Notes under the pieces: model-generated
Told to the model about the DNA's origin: nothing
The model's database searches: none
Seen by the model: the letters and a program-made list of their open reading frames with translations, nothing else
DNA from: JAICMB01 sp035295125
GTDB taxonomy: Bacteria; Acidobacteriota; Terriglobia; Bryobacterales; Bryobacteraceae
Direction of reading: 5' to 3'
Length of the DNA: 64,000 nt
Assembly (NCBI GenBank): GCA_035295125.1
Contig: DATGJP010000075.1
Coordinates: 124,001 to 188,000, forward strand
Position numbers and translations under genes: made by a program
Shown: piece after piece, positions 7,535 through 15,176 of the stretch
Layout: each line of letters opens with the position of its first letter
Numbering within the stretch: the stretch's first letter is position 1

Positions 7535-8515
7535 TCACCCAATGATCTGGGCGAGCTCAGTCGGGGTGAAATGATCGGGTTGTTTGCCATCGGGCAGCAA
7601 GATGGCTTTAACCCAGATTTTCGGGCCCAATCGGAGGAGGCAATCATTGGTGCACTGGCGGCCTGCCGGGTCGCCGTCAAAGAGTAGATACGCGCCGGTA
7701 AAATGGGCGCATATCAGCGCCTCCTGCATTGCCGATAGCGACGATCCCATAAGCGCCACGGTCGGATACCAGGACTGGCATACCTGAATACATCCAAAGA
7801 AGCCCTCCACGAGCACGACCAACTTGTTTTGTGCTTGAATTGCGCGGTGGAGATTGTATAGCTCCTGGCCTTTGTGAAATCCGGGCGGGAACTTCCAGCG
7901 CGGCTCTGTTTCGTCGATGCTCCGGCCGGCATATGCCACAAGCTGGGCGTCTTTGTTATGGATTGGAAAAACCACCCTTCCAGCCATTGATCCCCTCCCG
8001 GGAAAGAAGCCCGCACCGAAGTATTGAGCGGTTTCGACCGATACACCGCGCGTGGCTAGATAGGGGTGCGATGGATCGATACCGCCAAGCTCGAATGCAA
8101 GTGGTTTATTCGGTTCTTGCGGCTCGGGCTCCTGGACACGTTCTTTGGGTGGGGTCTCCCCTGCCGGTTTGGGTTCAATCGCACCGGGTGGTGCCACCCC
8201 GAACCATTCCTGAAGCTTCAGGGCGGCATCCCGTACGCCGCAGCGCTCCATGGCGGCCACAAAATCGAGTACGTTGCCCCCGCGCCGCCCGTCCCGTGCC
8301 TTGGCACATGAATCCGACTGGCAGGCCCAAGCGTTCTTAGCCGTATTGATGCTGAAACTCTGAGCGCTTGCCGATGAGCTATGTGACGGCAGCGGACAGC
8401 GCCCCCGCAACGTTTCTTTGTTCACTCGCTTCAGCTTGAGCCCGTACCGGGAAATCGCCGCCTCCATGGATACCGCCTGTTTTACAGCACGAAAGTCCAC
8501 CAGTGTGGTTGACAT
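7535..8515 (-). CDS. Small DnaG-like primase (CHC2 zinc finger plus Toprim)
   Basis: 326 residues. The CHC2 zinc-binding motif uses C40, H45, C65 and C70 (RCPLPSH ... WACQSDSC). After a proline-rich linker (about 108-138) comes a Toprim domain with the acid motif VEGFF (E237) and DGDPAGR (D280, D282). Chromosomal DnaG is about 600 residues and carries a helicase-binding C-terminus that is absent here, so this is a plasmid- or phage-type primase for replicon-specific initiation. AGGAAGG lies just before the ATG. It is transcribed away from the iterons and rep, with palindrome copy 5 about 150 bases upstream. Confidence 0.85.
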   Translation of the reverse strand: MSTTLVDFRAVKQAVSMEAAISRYGLKLKRVNKETLRGRCPLPSHSSSASAQSFSINTAKNAWACQSDSCAKARDGRRGGNVLDFVAAMERCGVRDAALKLQEWFGVAPPGAIEPKPAGETPPKERVQEPEPQEPNKPLAFELGGIDPSHPYLATRGVSVETAQYFGAGFFPGRGSMAGRVVFPIHNKDAQLVAYAGRSIDETEPRWKFPPGFHKGQELYNLHRAIQAQNKLVVLVEGFFGCIQVCQSWYPTVALMGSSLSAMQEALICAHFTGAYLLFDGDPAGRQCTNDCLLRLGPKIWVKAILLPDGKQPDHFTPTELAQIIG

Positions 8516-8664
8516 ACACCTTCCTCGCTTTGTTGTTTAGGAAACTGCTGCCGTTACTGTTGTCCCGGTACACTTTGTTGTCAAGAAGTTCGGCGTTATA
8601 CTTACAGTCGGAAACCTTCACACTCCCCTTCCCACAGACCGTTTGTGGCAGCTCAGACAAGACT

Positions 8665-8685
8665 CGTTAATAACAGCTATTAACC
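8665..8685. promoter_or_regulatory. Backbone palindrome, copy 5
   Basis: Arms CGTTAATAA and CTATTAACC around CAG. It lies between the primase promoter region and the iterons, in the replication-origin region. Confidence 0.65.
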
Positions 8686-9028
8686 GGGCGAGTTACTGGC
8701 GAGATTCAGATTCATTCTGAATAGCGACTGAGTCACCATTGTGCAGGATCTTTGATGCTCAGGCGTGAACACCCGGACACGCACAAGACACTCAAAAGCG
8801 GTGCGCGAATTTGGTGCTAGTGAAACGCTGGGCTTGGTGCTAGTGAAACGCTCACTTGGTGCTGATGAAACGCTGGCGCATCAGAATTGTGCCGGAAAAG
8901 CTAGCGTTTGCGCAGTATTCGCGAGGTAGGGGATAGCGGAATAGGTTCTAGATACCACCTTGAGATACACACACAGTAACTTGGTGTGTGTTGGATCTTA
9001 TCGATTTCAAAACCCAAAAACCATTTCA
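8686..9028. other. Probable plasmid replication origin region
   Basis: This non-coding stretch between the divergent primase and rep genes contains three iterons (8811-8874) and borders a palindrome. The position next to the initiator gene is the usual place for an iteron-type origin. An inverted partial iteron (AGCGTTTGCG) appears near 8904. I did not identify a clear DnaA box. Confidence 0.6.
8811..8874 (+). repeat. Three iterons of the replication initiator
   Basis: TTGGTGCTAGTGAAACGCT at 8811-8829 and 8834-8852 is identical; the third copy at 8856-8874 differs only in GAT for AGT. Spacing is 23 and 22 bases, two turns of the helix, so initiator monomers would bind on the same face. Confidence 0.85.
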
Positions 9029-10573
9029 ATGAATCAGGAGGAGGGAACATCCCCAATCGAGCAATCAGTCCAGCCGACGGAGGGTAAGAAAAACCCCGGA
9101 AGGAAGGCGGCTGCCCCGGAAGTAATCCGCCCGGAACTCAACCTCGAAAAGTGGCCGGCAATCTGGAAGCCCGCCAAGTCCAAAAGCGCGCCCATCGTCC
9201 GGATTTTGGAGCGGGAAATCCCGCTTGGAAACGGCAGCCGGATAAGGGCTAAAGTCGAGCTTGGGTTCACACACCTGGGGGAGCTGACGACCGAGGACCA
9301 GAGGACGTACTACGCTCTGGTCAAGCAATGGGAGACAAGCGGCCGGCCGGCCCAGCAGACCTTCTTTTCGATCCGCGGCCTTGCCAGGTTCTTGAACAAG
9401 AAGTGGGGGACCAATGTGATCGAAGCCGTTACCGAATCTCTTCGCCGGCTGCGGGCTACGCCCTTTACCTGGCAGAACGCATACCACGATGGGGTGAGCC
9501 GCGAGACTATCGAGGAGCTTGATACCTTCAACATCCTCTCAGAGCTTAAGGTGATCCGGCAGAAGTCCGATGGCCACGTAACCCGCGAGGCCGGGTACTT
9601 CCGCTTCAACGACCAGATTCTCCGAAACCTCATCGCCCGCCACACCAAGCCCGTTCTGTTTGACACAATTCTTCGCTTCAAGAGCGAGATCGCGCAACTG
9701 CTTTACACTCACCTTGACCTGATCCTCGCCGACAAACGCCACTACGAGCGGCGCACAAAAGAGCTTTTTGAAGACCTTGGCCTTCGCGCCAAGGAGTACG
9801 GCCGGATAAACGAGCGCAAACGAACCTTGGAGCGTGCTCTCCAGGAACTTCGCTCAGCGCCGCTTTCAACCGGCGTCATTTCCGAGGCATACATCGAGCG
9901 CACCCAAGATCGCAAGGACTACAAACTTTGCGTAAGCAAAGCCAGCAGCCTGTTCAAAATCGCCGTTATCCAAAAACCGAGTAGGGGAGAGGTGACCGTT
10001 CTTTCGGCCGCAAAGTCGGCGGTAGAGACCCAAGCCGAGGAACTGGTGCTGCACTTTCACAAGATTTTCCATAACGTGAATCGAGTTTTGCCGCAGTCAA
10101 AAGAGGTCAACCAGGCGATCAGCCTTATCGCACAGTACGGCTTTGACCCCGCCCGCTACGTCGTCGATTTCAGCTTCCAGGCCGCGGCCAAGACCGACTA
10201 CGCACCGCAGACCTTTGGTGGAATACTCCAATACACAGCTCAGGCGATCGCCTCCTATGAGAAGAACCAGCGCGAGATCGAGGTGGCCCGGAAGAACCAC
10301 GCGAAGGTTGCCGAACGGCAAAACTGGGACGCTTTGCAAGCCAAGATTGACGACGCCCGCCGCCGGCAGGCCCAGGAGTCGCTCGAGAAGATGTCCGAGG
10401 ACGAGCGCCAGGCGCTCTTTGCCAAAACGCGCGACCGGCTTGTCAGCCGTTCCCCGTGGATTGCAAACAGCGCAAACAGCAAAACGGTTGAGCGCATCAT
10501 CCGCGGCGCGATCATCGCCGAGCTTGTTGAGGCGATGCCTGCCGAAGAACCGCCGCGCACACAAACAAGCTGA
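9029..10573 (+). CDS. Plasmid replication initiator, RepA/RPA family
   Basis: 514 residues from ATG 9029; the frame extends upstream to a TTG at 8960 but the extra part is not protein-like. The region from about residue 60 to 300 matches replication initiator protein A: LGELTTEDQRTYYALVKQWE, FSIRGLARFLNKKWG, LRRLRATPFTW, FRFNDQILRNLIARHTKPV and ELFEDLGLRAKEYG, a duplicated winged-helix arrangement. The rest is a long charged helical C-terminus (KNQREIEVARKNHAK). It binds iterons to open the origin, and three iterons lie directly upstream. A strong hairpin follows the gene. Confidence 0.85.
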   Translation: MNQEEGTSPIEQSVQPTEGKKNPGRKAAAPEVIRPELNLEKWPAIWKPAKSKSAPIVRILEREIPLGNGSRIRAKVELGFTHLGELTTEDQRTYYALVKQWETSGRPAQQTFFSIRGLARFLNKKWGTNVIEAVTESLRRLRATPFTWQNAYHDGVSRETIEELDTFNILSELKVIRQKSDGHVTREAGYFRFNDQILRNLIARHTKPVLFDTILRFKSEIAQLLYTHLDLILADKRHYERRTKELFEDLGLRAKEYGRINERKRTLERALQELRSAPLSTGVISEAYIERTQDRKDYKLCVSKASSLFKIAVIQKPSRGEVTVLSAAKSAVETQAEELVLHFHKIFHNVNRVLPQSKEVNQAISLIAQYGFDPARYVVDFSFQAAAKTDYAPQTFGGILQYTAQAIASYEKNQREIEVARKNHAKVAERQNWDALQAKIDDARRRQAQESLEKMSEDERQALFAKTRDRLVSRSPWIANSANSKTVERIIRGAIIAELVEAMPAEEPPRTQTS

Positions 10574-10614
10574 CTCGCTACCGCGAACTGGAGGAGTAGA
10601 CAGGAGAGGAGATA

Positions 10615-10651
10615 GGGTGGGGAACCGGGTAGGGATTTCATTTCCCCACCC
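10615..10651 (+). terminator. Hairpin downstream of rep
   Basis: Perfect 10-bp stem GGGTGGGGAA (10615-10624) with TTCCCCACCC (10642-10651), 17-base loop, about 40 bases after the rep stop. There is no T-tract, so termination is only likely, not certain. Confidence 0.45.
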
Positions 10652-10733
10652 AACTTCACGGGCACGCGGCCAAAGTCCGCCAAAAACCAATGCTCTATCG
10701 AGCGCAAACTGGCGCGCCAACCCGCCCGCTTAC

Positions 10734-10888
10734 CGCAGGCTGGCCTCGGTTTTCTCGTCGCTATCGCGCCGAGAACTCCGCTGCCGCGCTCCCTAGCGTC
10801 CGCACGGCACCCGGACTAGCGTCCGGTTCGCTCCGGGATCGCCCGCCCGTAGACCCGAGCGGGACGACCACTCCGAGGCCAGCCTGCG
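10734..10888. repeat. Structured element closed by a perfect 16-bp inverted repeat
   Basis: CGCAGGCTGGCCTCGG at 10734-10749 is exactly complementary to CCGAGGCCAGCCTGCG at 10873-10888. Inside are a hairpin CCGGAC-TAGC-GTCCGG (10811-10826) and two copies of CTAGCGTCCG. A single-strand origin, a transfer origin or a structured RNA are all possible on a plasmid backbone; the sequence alone does not decide. Confidence 0.55.
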
Positions 10889-11062
10889 CTGAACGCGCCT
10901 CCAGCGTCCCAGGCCCTACCGGCCACGCTTGCAGCCTCGCTAAAACCGCTCGGGCGTGTTGGCGAACTCCCAAACCAAAAGGAGCAGTGCCGCGCTAATC
11001 ATGTTCAGATTCGCCCCCAGTCTAAACACTCGACTACGTCTCAGAAAGTGACTGTTATGTCT

Positions 11063-11113
11063 TGTCCCATATCTGTCCCATATCTTGACCGCCGCAATAA
11101 GGAATGATACAAT
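11063..11113 (+). promoter_or_regulatory. Sigma70-type promoter with tandem 11-mer
   Basis: TTGACC (11085-11090), 17-base spacer, TACAAT (11108-11113). Immediately upstream are two perfect head-to-tail copies of TGTCCCATATC (11063-11073 and 11074-11084), a likely activator or repressor site. It drives the cassette that begins at 11222. Confidence 0.7.
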
Positions 11114-11221
11114 CCGACAGTTCCTTCAAAACCGGACGATTCGCATTTATGGCTGGCCTGTGGTCTTTTATGCCTCACAATAATGTCGGGCATAGTAACG
11201 CCACAGGACAGGAGCACATCA

Positions 11222-11458
11222 ATGACGTTTCTTCAGCACATCAAAAGGAAAAACATATCCTCACGGGCCGCCGTTCGAGTAGCGACTGCCAATCTGATCT
11301 TGTGTTTTGTCCTCTCGTGTTTTGGCATCTTTCTTTTCCACGTTCCACCTCAGCAATTTCCAAAACTCTTGCTTACACTTTTTGTCATAGCATTTGCAGA
11401 GGATCTTGTAATCTGGTGCTGGGACTATCGCAAGAGAATTCAACAACGCGACATCTAA
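11222..11458 (+). CDS. 78-aa two-helix membrane protein, unknown
   Basis: Start ATG 11222 is chosen for the upstream GGACAGGAG. A basic N-terminus (QHIKRKNISSR) precedes two hydrophobic helices (about residues 20-39 and 47-65) and a charged end (WDYRKRIQQRD). No family is recognised. It is the first gene behind the promoter at 11085 and is separated from the 466-aa gene by a terminator-like hairpin, so it could be a small membrane effector or anchor in the cassette. That role is only an inference from size and position. Confidence 0.55.
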   Translation: MTFLQHIKRKNISSRAAVRVATANLILCFVLSCFGIFLFHVPPQQFPKLLLTLFVIAFAEDLVIWCWDYRKRIQQRDI

Positions 11459-11477
11459 AACCGCTAGTACCAATCAA

Positions 11478-11500
11478 GGGCACCACTGACCGTGGTGCCC
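11478..11500 (+). terminator. Hairpin between the 78-aa and 466-aa genes
   Basis: 9-bp perfect stem GGGCACCAC/GTGGTGCCC with a 5-base loop, followed by TTTCAGTTGTT. It is either a terminator or an attenuator that lets only part of the transcription reach the 466-aa gene. Confidence 0.65.
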
Positions 11501-11523
11501 TTTCAGTTGTTCATAGGTGACCA

Positions 11524-12924
11524 ATGGGCGAGCTAAGTCTTCCGTCGAATGTTCATGTTGACCCCAACATGCACCCGAGCTTGTATGCGAACCTCCTCCT
11601 TTTTGCTGTTGTGTTCGACAAAACGTCGCTGTACGCGGTTTCGGGAAACTATTTTTATCACAATTGTCCCCTTTCATTTGAACACTTCCTCGATCTAGTT
11701 CGAGATCCCCAAGAATCTCCTTTTGTACTAACAGCACCGCTGGAATGGTATGACAAGGATGCCCGCAAGGACCGACTCAACCCTCTCGTAACCGCATGGC
11801 ACCCTGACTACGACGATGTCGTTGCGAACAAGCAGCACCAGTACGGCGTGATTACGGTGAGGACATCTCCTAAAATACGTGATAAGGCCTGGACTGCGGC
11901 TCTTCGATATCACGACTTTGTGGCCGGTGTATTAGATGATAAGGATCAGGATGCTTTAAGCCGTAAAGTTGCTGCGACTTACATGGCCGCTCAGGCTCAG
12001 TTGATTTCCGATCGTGACGGGCTTCATAGGCGGATTAAGAATCACTCGGATTCCACGGCAGTGAACCTTACCTTCGATGGTTATCTACCAGCAGTCTTTT
12101 ATCATGACCAACGCCACTCGACTAACTATAAGGATCTTCTTAGTACAGATGATGCTCTTTCCTGCCTTATATTCGAACACTGTACGAAGCCCCAGATTAT
12201 TACACAGGTTGAGGCGGCAACTAACATGCGGTTTGCGATGTTCGTACCAGCCAATTGGCACACATTGTTGCTTGGCTCGGTCGGCGCGGATAGTACAGCA
12301 CAGTTAATTCGCGAAAAGCGTGTGTCACCGAGTCTAGAGTTTCTCGAAGAACTTCGTTATCAGTTAAAACGGGATGAAGACTATCCAGCTTATCTCACTG
12401 AACAGTTGACCACTACCTTTAACACTGATTTTCCCCGGCTGGCGCCCAGATCCGCCGACCAGGCGCTTATTGACGAAGTTAAGGAATTTCGGAGGCATCG
12501 AGGCCCTGCTATTCTGAGAGAGATGCTTGCGGAGAGCCTGAGCAGCATTCGACACGGCACAGACCCAAATGACGTGATGAAGCTCGCACTGAAACGCCTG
12601 GAGGATCTTCGTCGGTACAATCGCTGGGGAGATATATTGTCTCGTTTTATTCTTCCAGAGGCTCTTCTCTGTGGTGGATATCTGTTCGGAACATACTTAC
12701 CAGAACCTTTCGCCGTGCATACTCTGGGAGACACGATCCCCATTTTGACTACCGCGGCGGCCCTGTGGAAAGTTGATCTCATCAAGAGGGCTATTATGCG
12801 GTGGTCAAGCAAGACAGGTGATGAAAAGTTTGTATTGGAAACTCTCGACCGATGGGCATCGTCCGGTCAGCCCACAAACTGTGTCAGAACACTCGGTGCA
12901 GACATCACTGAACAGAAAGAATGA
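11524..12924 (+). CDS. 466-aa protein of unknown family
   Basis: I do not recognise any domain. AGGTGA lies just before the ATG. The N-terminal half is mixed alpha/beta with many aromatic residues (LEWYDKDARKDRLNPL, FDGYLPAVFYHDQRHS); the middle is helical and charged (RDEDYPAYLTEQLTTTF, EVKEFRRHRGPAILREML); residues of about 380-425 are hydrophobic and could hold one or two membrane-associated helices (FILPEALLCGGYLFGTYLP). The stop overlaps the start of the next gene by 4 bases (ATGA), so the two proteins are probably made in fixed ratio and work together. The codon use is more AT-rich than the chromosomal genes to the right. Confidence 0.7.
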   Translation: MGELSLPSNVHVDPNMHPSLYANLLLFAVVFDKTSLYAVSGNYFYHNCPLSFEHFLDLVRDPQESPFVLTAPLEWYDKDARKDRLNPLVTAWHPDYDDVVANKQHQYGVITVRTSPKIRDKAWTAALRYHDFVAGVLDDKDQDALSRKVAATYMAAQAQLISDRDGLHRRIKNHSDSTAVNLTFDGYLPAVFYHDQRHSTNYKDLLSTDDALSCLIFEHCTKPQIITQVEAATNMRFAMFVPANWHTLLLGSVGADSTAQLIREKRVSPSLEFLEELRYQLKRDEDYPAYLTEQLTTTFNTDFPRLAPRSADQALIDEVKEFRRHRGPAILREMLAESLSSIRHGTDPNDVMKLALKRLEDLRRYNRWGDILSRFILPEALLCGGYLFGTYLPEPFAVHTLGDTIPILTTAAALWKVDLIKRAIMRWSSKTGDEKFVLETLDRWASSGQPTNCVRTLGADITEQKE

Positions 12925-13679
12925 TCAAACGTAGCAACCGACAGACGTATGAATTTAAACCGAGCCTCTCTTTGGGAATCGGTGCGATTTGTGTGCTCGG
13001 CAGAGGTATTGAGAAGGTTCACACGAGGTCCGGAGATGTATGGAAGCCCACTCGTTACATCGAGCGGCCAACAAGCAAGGGAGCGCACTCCGGCGAGAGA
13101 GTACCTGGGAACAACTTAAATGACGATATCTCCCTGATTGCTGGTGCCCATGCCAATGTCTTGGCTGCCTGTCAATTATTCGAGGAGCTAAAAGCTAGCG
13201 GCGATACACCGCACATAGTTGTGTTTGCAGCCGGTCGCCCCGCTTACCTTGCTTCCGACCCTGATCCGTCACTTAGTGAAGGACGTGTTTTGGCGGATGT
13301 CTTTATTCGCAAACTCCGTGGAGCAACCCTGGATACCGAGATTCTTGTATTGAGTCACAACCGGGATACCAAAGATGATATTGACGAGTGTATGACACTG
13401 GCATTAAGCAGGGGCATTTCTGGGTTAGCCGTGATAACAGTGGGATTACATATTGCGAGAGCTAGCGAGTTTGCCAAGCTCGCTCCTCAATACGGAAAGG
13501 GGATCGACCTACGATTCATCGCGGCGGAAGAATTGCTGCTTAGAAGGTACGCGACTTTTAGTTCTCTTAGGGGCAGGCTGACATCCATTGCCAATTCTCC
13601 GGCATATAAGAGAACGCTAGATCGGGAGAACCGTGGCATCGAGGCATTACGGTCAGGAGGTTACAAACGGTCTGTTTGA
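12921..13679 (+). CDS. YdcF/DUF218-like protein
   Basis: 252 residues, starting inside the stop codon of the 466-aa gene. The pattern fits the YdcF/ElyC/SanA (DUF218) Rossmann-like fold: a first strand AICVLGRG, then HIVVFAAGRPAYLA, SEGRVLADVFIRKL, ILVLSHNRDTKDDIDECM and LAVITVGLHIARASEFA, where family members have the nT...eNa and VTs..H..Ra motifs. DUF218 proteins are usually membrane-anchored envelope proteins; this one has no anchor and so may act on a soluble nucleotide or sugar. The assignment is moderate. Its end is 11 bases from the end of the convergent phosphatase gene. Confidence 0.5.
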   Translation: MIKRSNRQTYEFKPSLSLGIGAICVLGRGIEKVHTRSGDVWKPTRYIERPTSKGAHSGERVPGNNLNDDISLIAGAHANVLAACQLFEELKASGDTPHIVVFAAGRPAYLASDPDPSLSEGRVLADVFIRKLRGATLDTEILVLSHNRDTKDDIDECMTLALSRGISGLAVITVGLHIARASEFAKLAPQYGKGIDLRFIAAEELLLRRYATFSSLRGRLTSIANSPAYKRTLDRENRGIEALRSGGYKRSV

Positions 13680-13690
13680 GTGGCGAAGCG

Positions 13691-14482
13691 TCAATGTCGC
13701 ACCGCAGCCCTCAACTCTATTAACTGGCTTTCGTTTGCAGCTGCAAAAAAGCGCATTAGGTCAAAAGTCCCAGATGACAATACATTCGGCAGTGGTCGCT
13801 CGGCTTCCATAAACCCGCCAGCTTCGGTTACGAGAAGGCTTCCGGCGGCGAAGTCCCAAACGCGGCAGCCTAGCTCAATTGTTCCCTCTGTCGCGCCGCT
13901 AGCGACTAACGTCAGATGATAGGCGGTGCTGCCAAAAGCGCGGACGTTCGAGGGCAGTTCGATGATCCCAGCATCATTGCTTCGCCATGAGCAGAAAGTG
14001 ACGATTGAACCGAAATCCAGTTTGGTTCGTTGACTTACTTTCAGTTTAGTGTTTCCGGCATAGGCTCCGCGCCCCCTTGCGGCGATGAAACTGCGGTTGA
14101 GAGCTGGCAACAGAATGCCGCCGAGCGTGATCTCGTCGCCTACGGCCAACGCGATCGATACGCAGTAGATCGGCAAGTCACGGGAGTAATTTGTGGTGCC
14201 GTCGAGGGGATCTACAATCCATAACCGATCGGCGCGTGTGAAGTCTGTGTTCTCTTCCGACAAGAAGCCGTCCCGGGGATATTCTGAAGTGATTCTCGCT
14301 TGTATTGTTGAGGCAAGGATCTCGTCCAGTTCTGTCAGTAATGAGCCATCCGACTTCGTCGTGACGTTCGCAGCACCCGAATAGGTGCTAGCTAAGCTCC
14401 TGCATTCAGCAAGGAGTTCATAGAGAAACACAGCGTCGTTGATATCGACCAGAGGGGAAGGGAGATGCTGCATCCCGTTCAT
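13691..14482 (-). CDS. Inositol monophosphatase family phosphatase
   Basis: 263 residues with all catalytic features of the family: SEEN with E76/E77, IVDPLDGTTNY with D91 and D94, and VWDFAAGSLLVTEAGG with D210 near the C-terminus. The family uses two or three Mg ions to remove phosphate from inositol phosphates, 3'-phosphoadenosine nucleotides (CysQ type) or fructose-1,6-bisphosphate; the substrate cannot be read from the sequence. It faces the YdcF-like gene tail to tail, in the cargo part of the island rather than beside sulfur or inositol genes. A nucleotide-recycling or signal-degrading role within the cassette is a speculation. Confidence 0.85.
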   Translation of the reverse strand: MNGMQHLPSPLVDINDAVFLYELLAECRSLASTYSGAANVTTKSDGSLLTELDEILASTIQARITSEYPRDGFLSEENTDFTRADRLWIVDPLDGTTNYSRDLPIYCVSIALAVGDEITLGGILLPALNRSFIAARGRGAYAGNTKLKVSQRTKLDFGSIVTFCSWRSNDAGIIELPSNVRAFGSTAYHLTLVASGATEGTIELGCRVWDFAAGSLLVTEAGGFMEAERPLPNVLSSGTFDLMRFFAAANESQLIELRAAVRH

Positions 14483-14566
14483 ATTAGTATTCTAGAACTC
14501 GGTTCGGGCCCTTGTCCCGATTCATTTGAACTTGCGGGTAAGGCGTCTGATCCGACAAAACCAAAA

Positions 14567-14583
14567 CCCCGCTCATAGCGGGG
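14567..14583 (-). terminator. Small terminator-like hairpin
   Basis: CCCCGCT-CAT-AGCGGGG, with TTTTGGTTTTG following on the minus strand. It would stop leftward transcription before it enters the phosphatase gene. Confidence 0.4.
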
Positions 14584-14659
14584 TATTTGCCGTTATACTG
14601 GTCTCGCCGTGGAAGAGTTGGCGAGTCCAGTTAGTAAAACAAACAACAGAAACAACAAC

Positions 14660-15022
14660 ATGGAGAATACTACGCCAACAGAACAGCAGCGTCAAGGTTT
14701 GATCCGGCTGCTGCAGCAGGAGAAAAAGAAGCACCTGATCGAAGCGCAGCGCGACTACACGCGCCGGTTTGACAGCGCCAAAGCGTCATTTCTAAACGCT
14801 TTGTCGAGGAGTGAGTCAGGTTCCGGGTTCGCCAAAAGAGCCGCAGGCATCTTTGGGAACCGCGACCGCGGCCCGGTCTTCGATGAGGAGATAGATATCG
14901 CGCTTGAGACGTTTGAGAATCGGGCGGACGAGATCGGCAAGCATTTCGACCAGGGAGTTCTTGATGTCCTGACCGCACCAACGATTGAAGAGGCTCGGCA
15001 AGCTGTCGAGAGCTACTTGTAG
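14660..15022 (+). CDS. 120-aa helical protein, unknown
   Basis: The start ATG 14660 follows an A-rich leader without a Shine-Dalgarno motif; an in-frame upstream GTG at 14609 is possible. The protein is highly charged and helical (LLQQEKKKHLIEAQRDYTRR, DEEIDIALETFENRADEIG), without membrane segments or known motif. A central RAAGIFGNRDRGP loop separates two helical halves. It lies alone between the phosphatase promoter and a broken gene. The plausible protein composition is the only support. Confidence 0.4.
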   Translation: MENTTPTEQQRQGLIRLLQQEKKKHLIEAQRDYTRRFDSAKASFLNALSRSESGSGFAKRAAGIFGNRDRGPVFDEEIDIALETFENRADEIGKHFDQGVLDVLTAPTIEEARQAVESYL

Positions 15023-15176
15023 CGTTACAGGGTAGTTGTGTCTTTTGCAGCCCTTTGAGAACTGAAAGCTATCTCTTCCACGGTGGCGCCACCATGACCC
15101 CACACCGCGCGACTGTATTAGCCATCGCCGGACATCGAGAACCAACTTTAGAAAAGCAGCACGACGGCTTCCTTGT

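Larger units (their letters stand above)
10574..11062. other. GC-rich non-coding stretch after rep
   Basis: No gene is recognised in about 490 bases. It holds the rep terminator-like hairpin and a structured element with a 16-bp inverted repeat (both listed separately). The base composition differs sharply from the AT-richer cargo that follows. Confidence 0.5.

Noticed and set aside
3192..8685. Palindromes as CRISPR repeats
   Set aside because: Spacing is 1-2.3 kb with genes between, so not an array.
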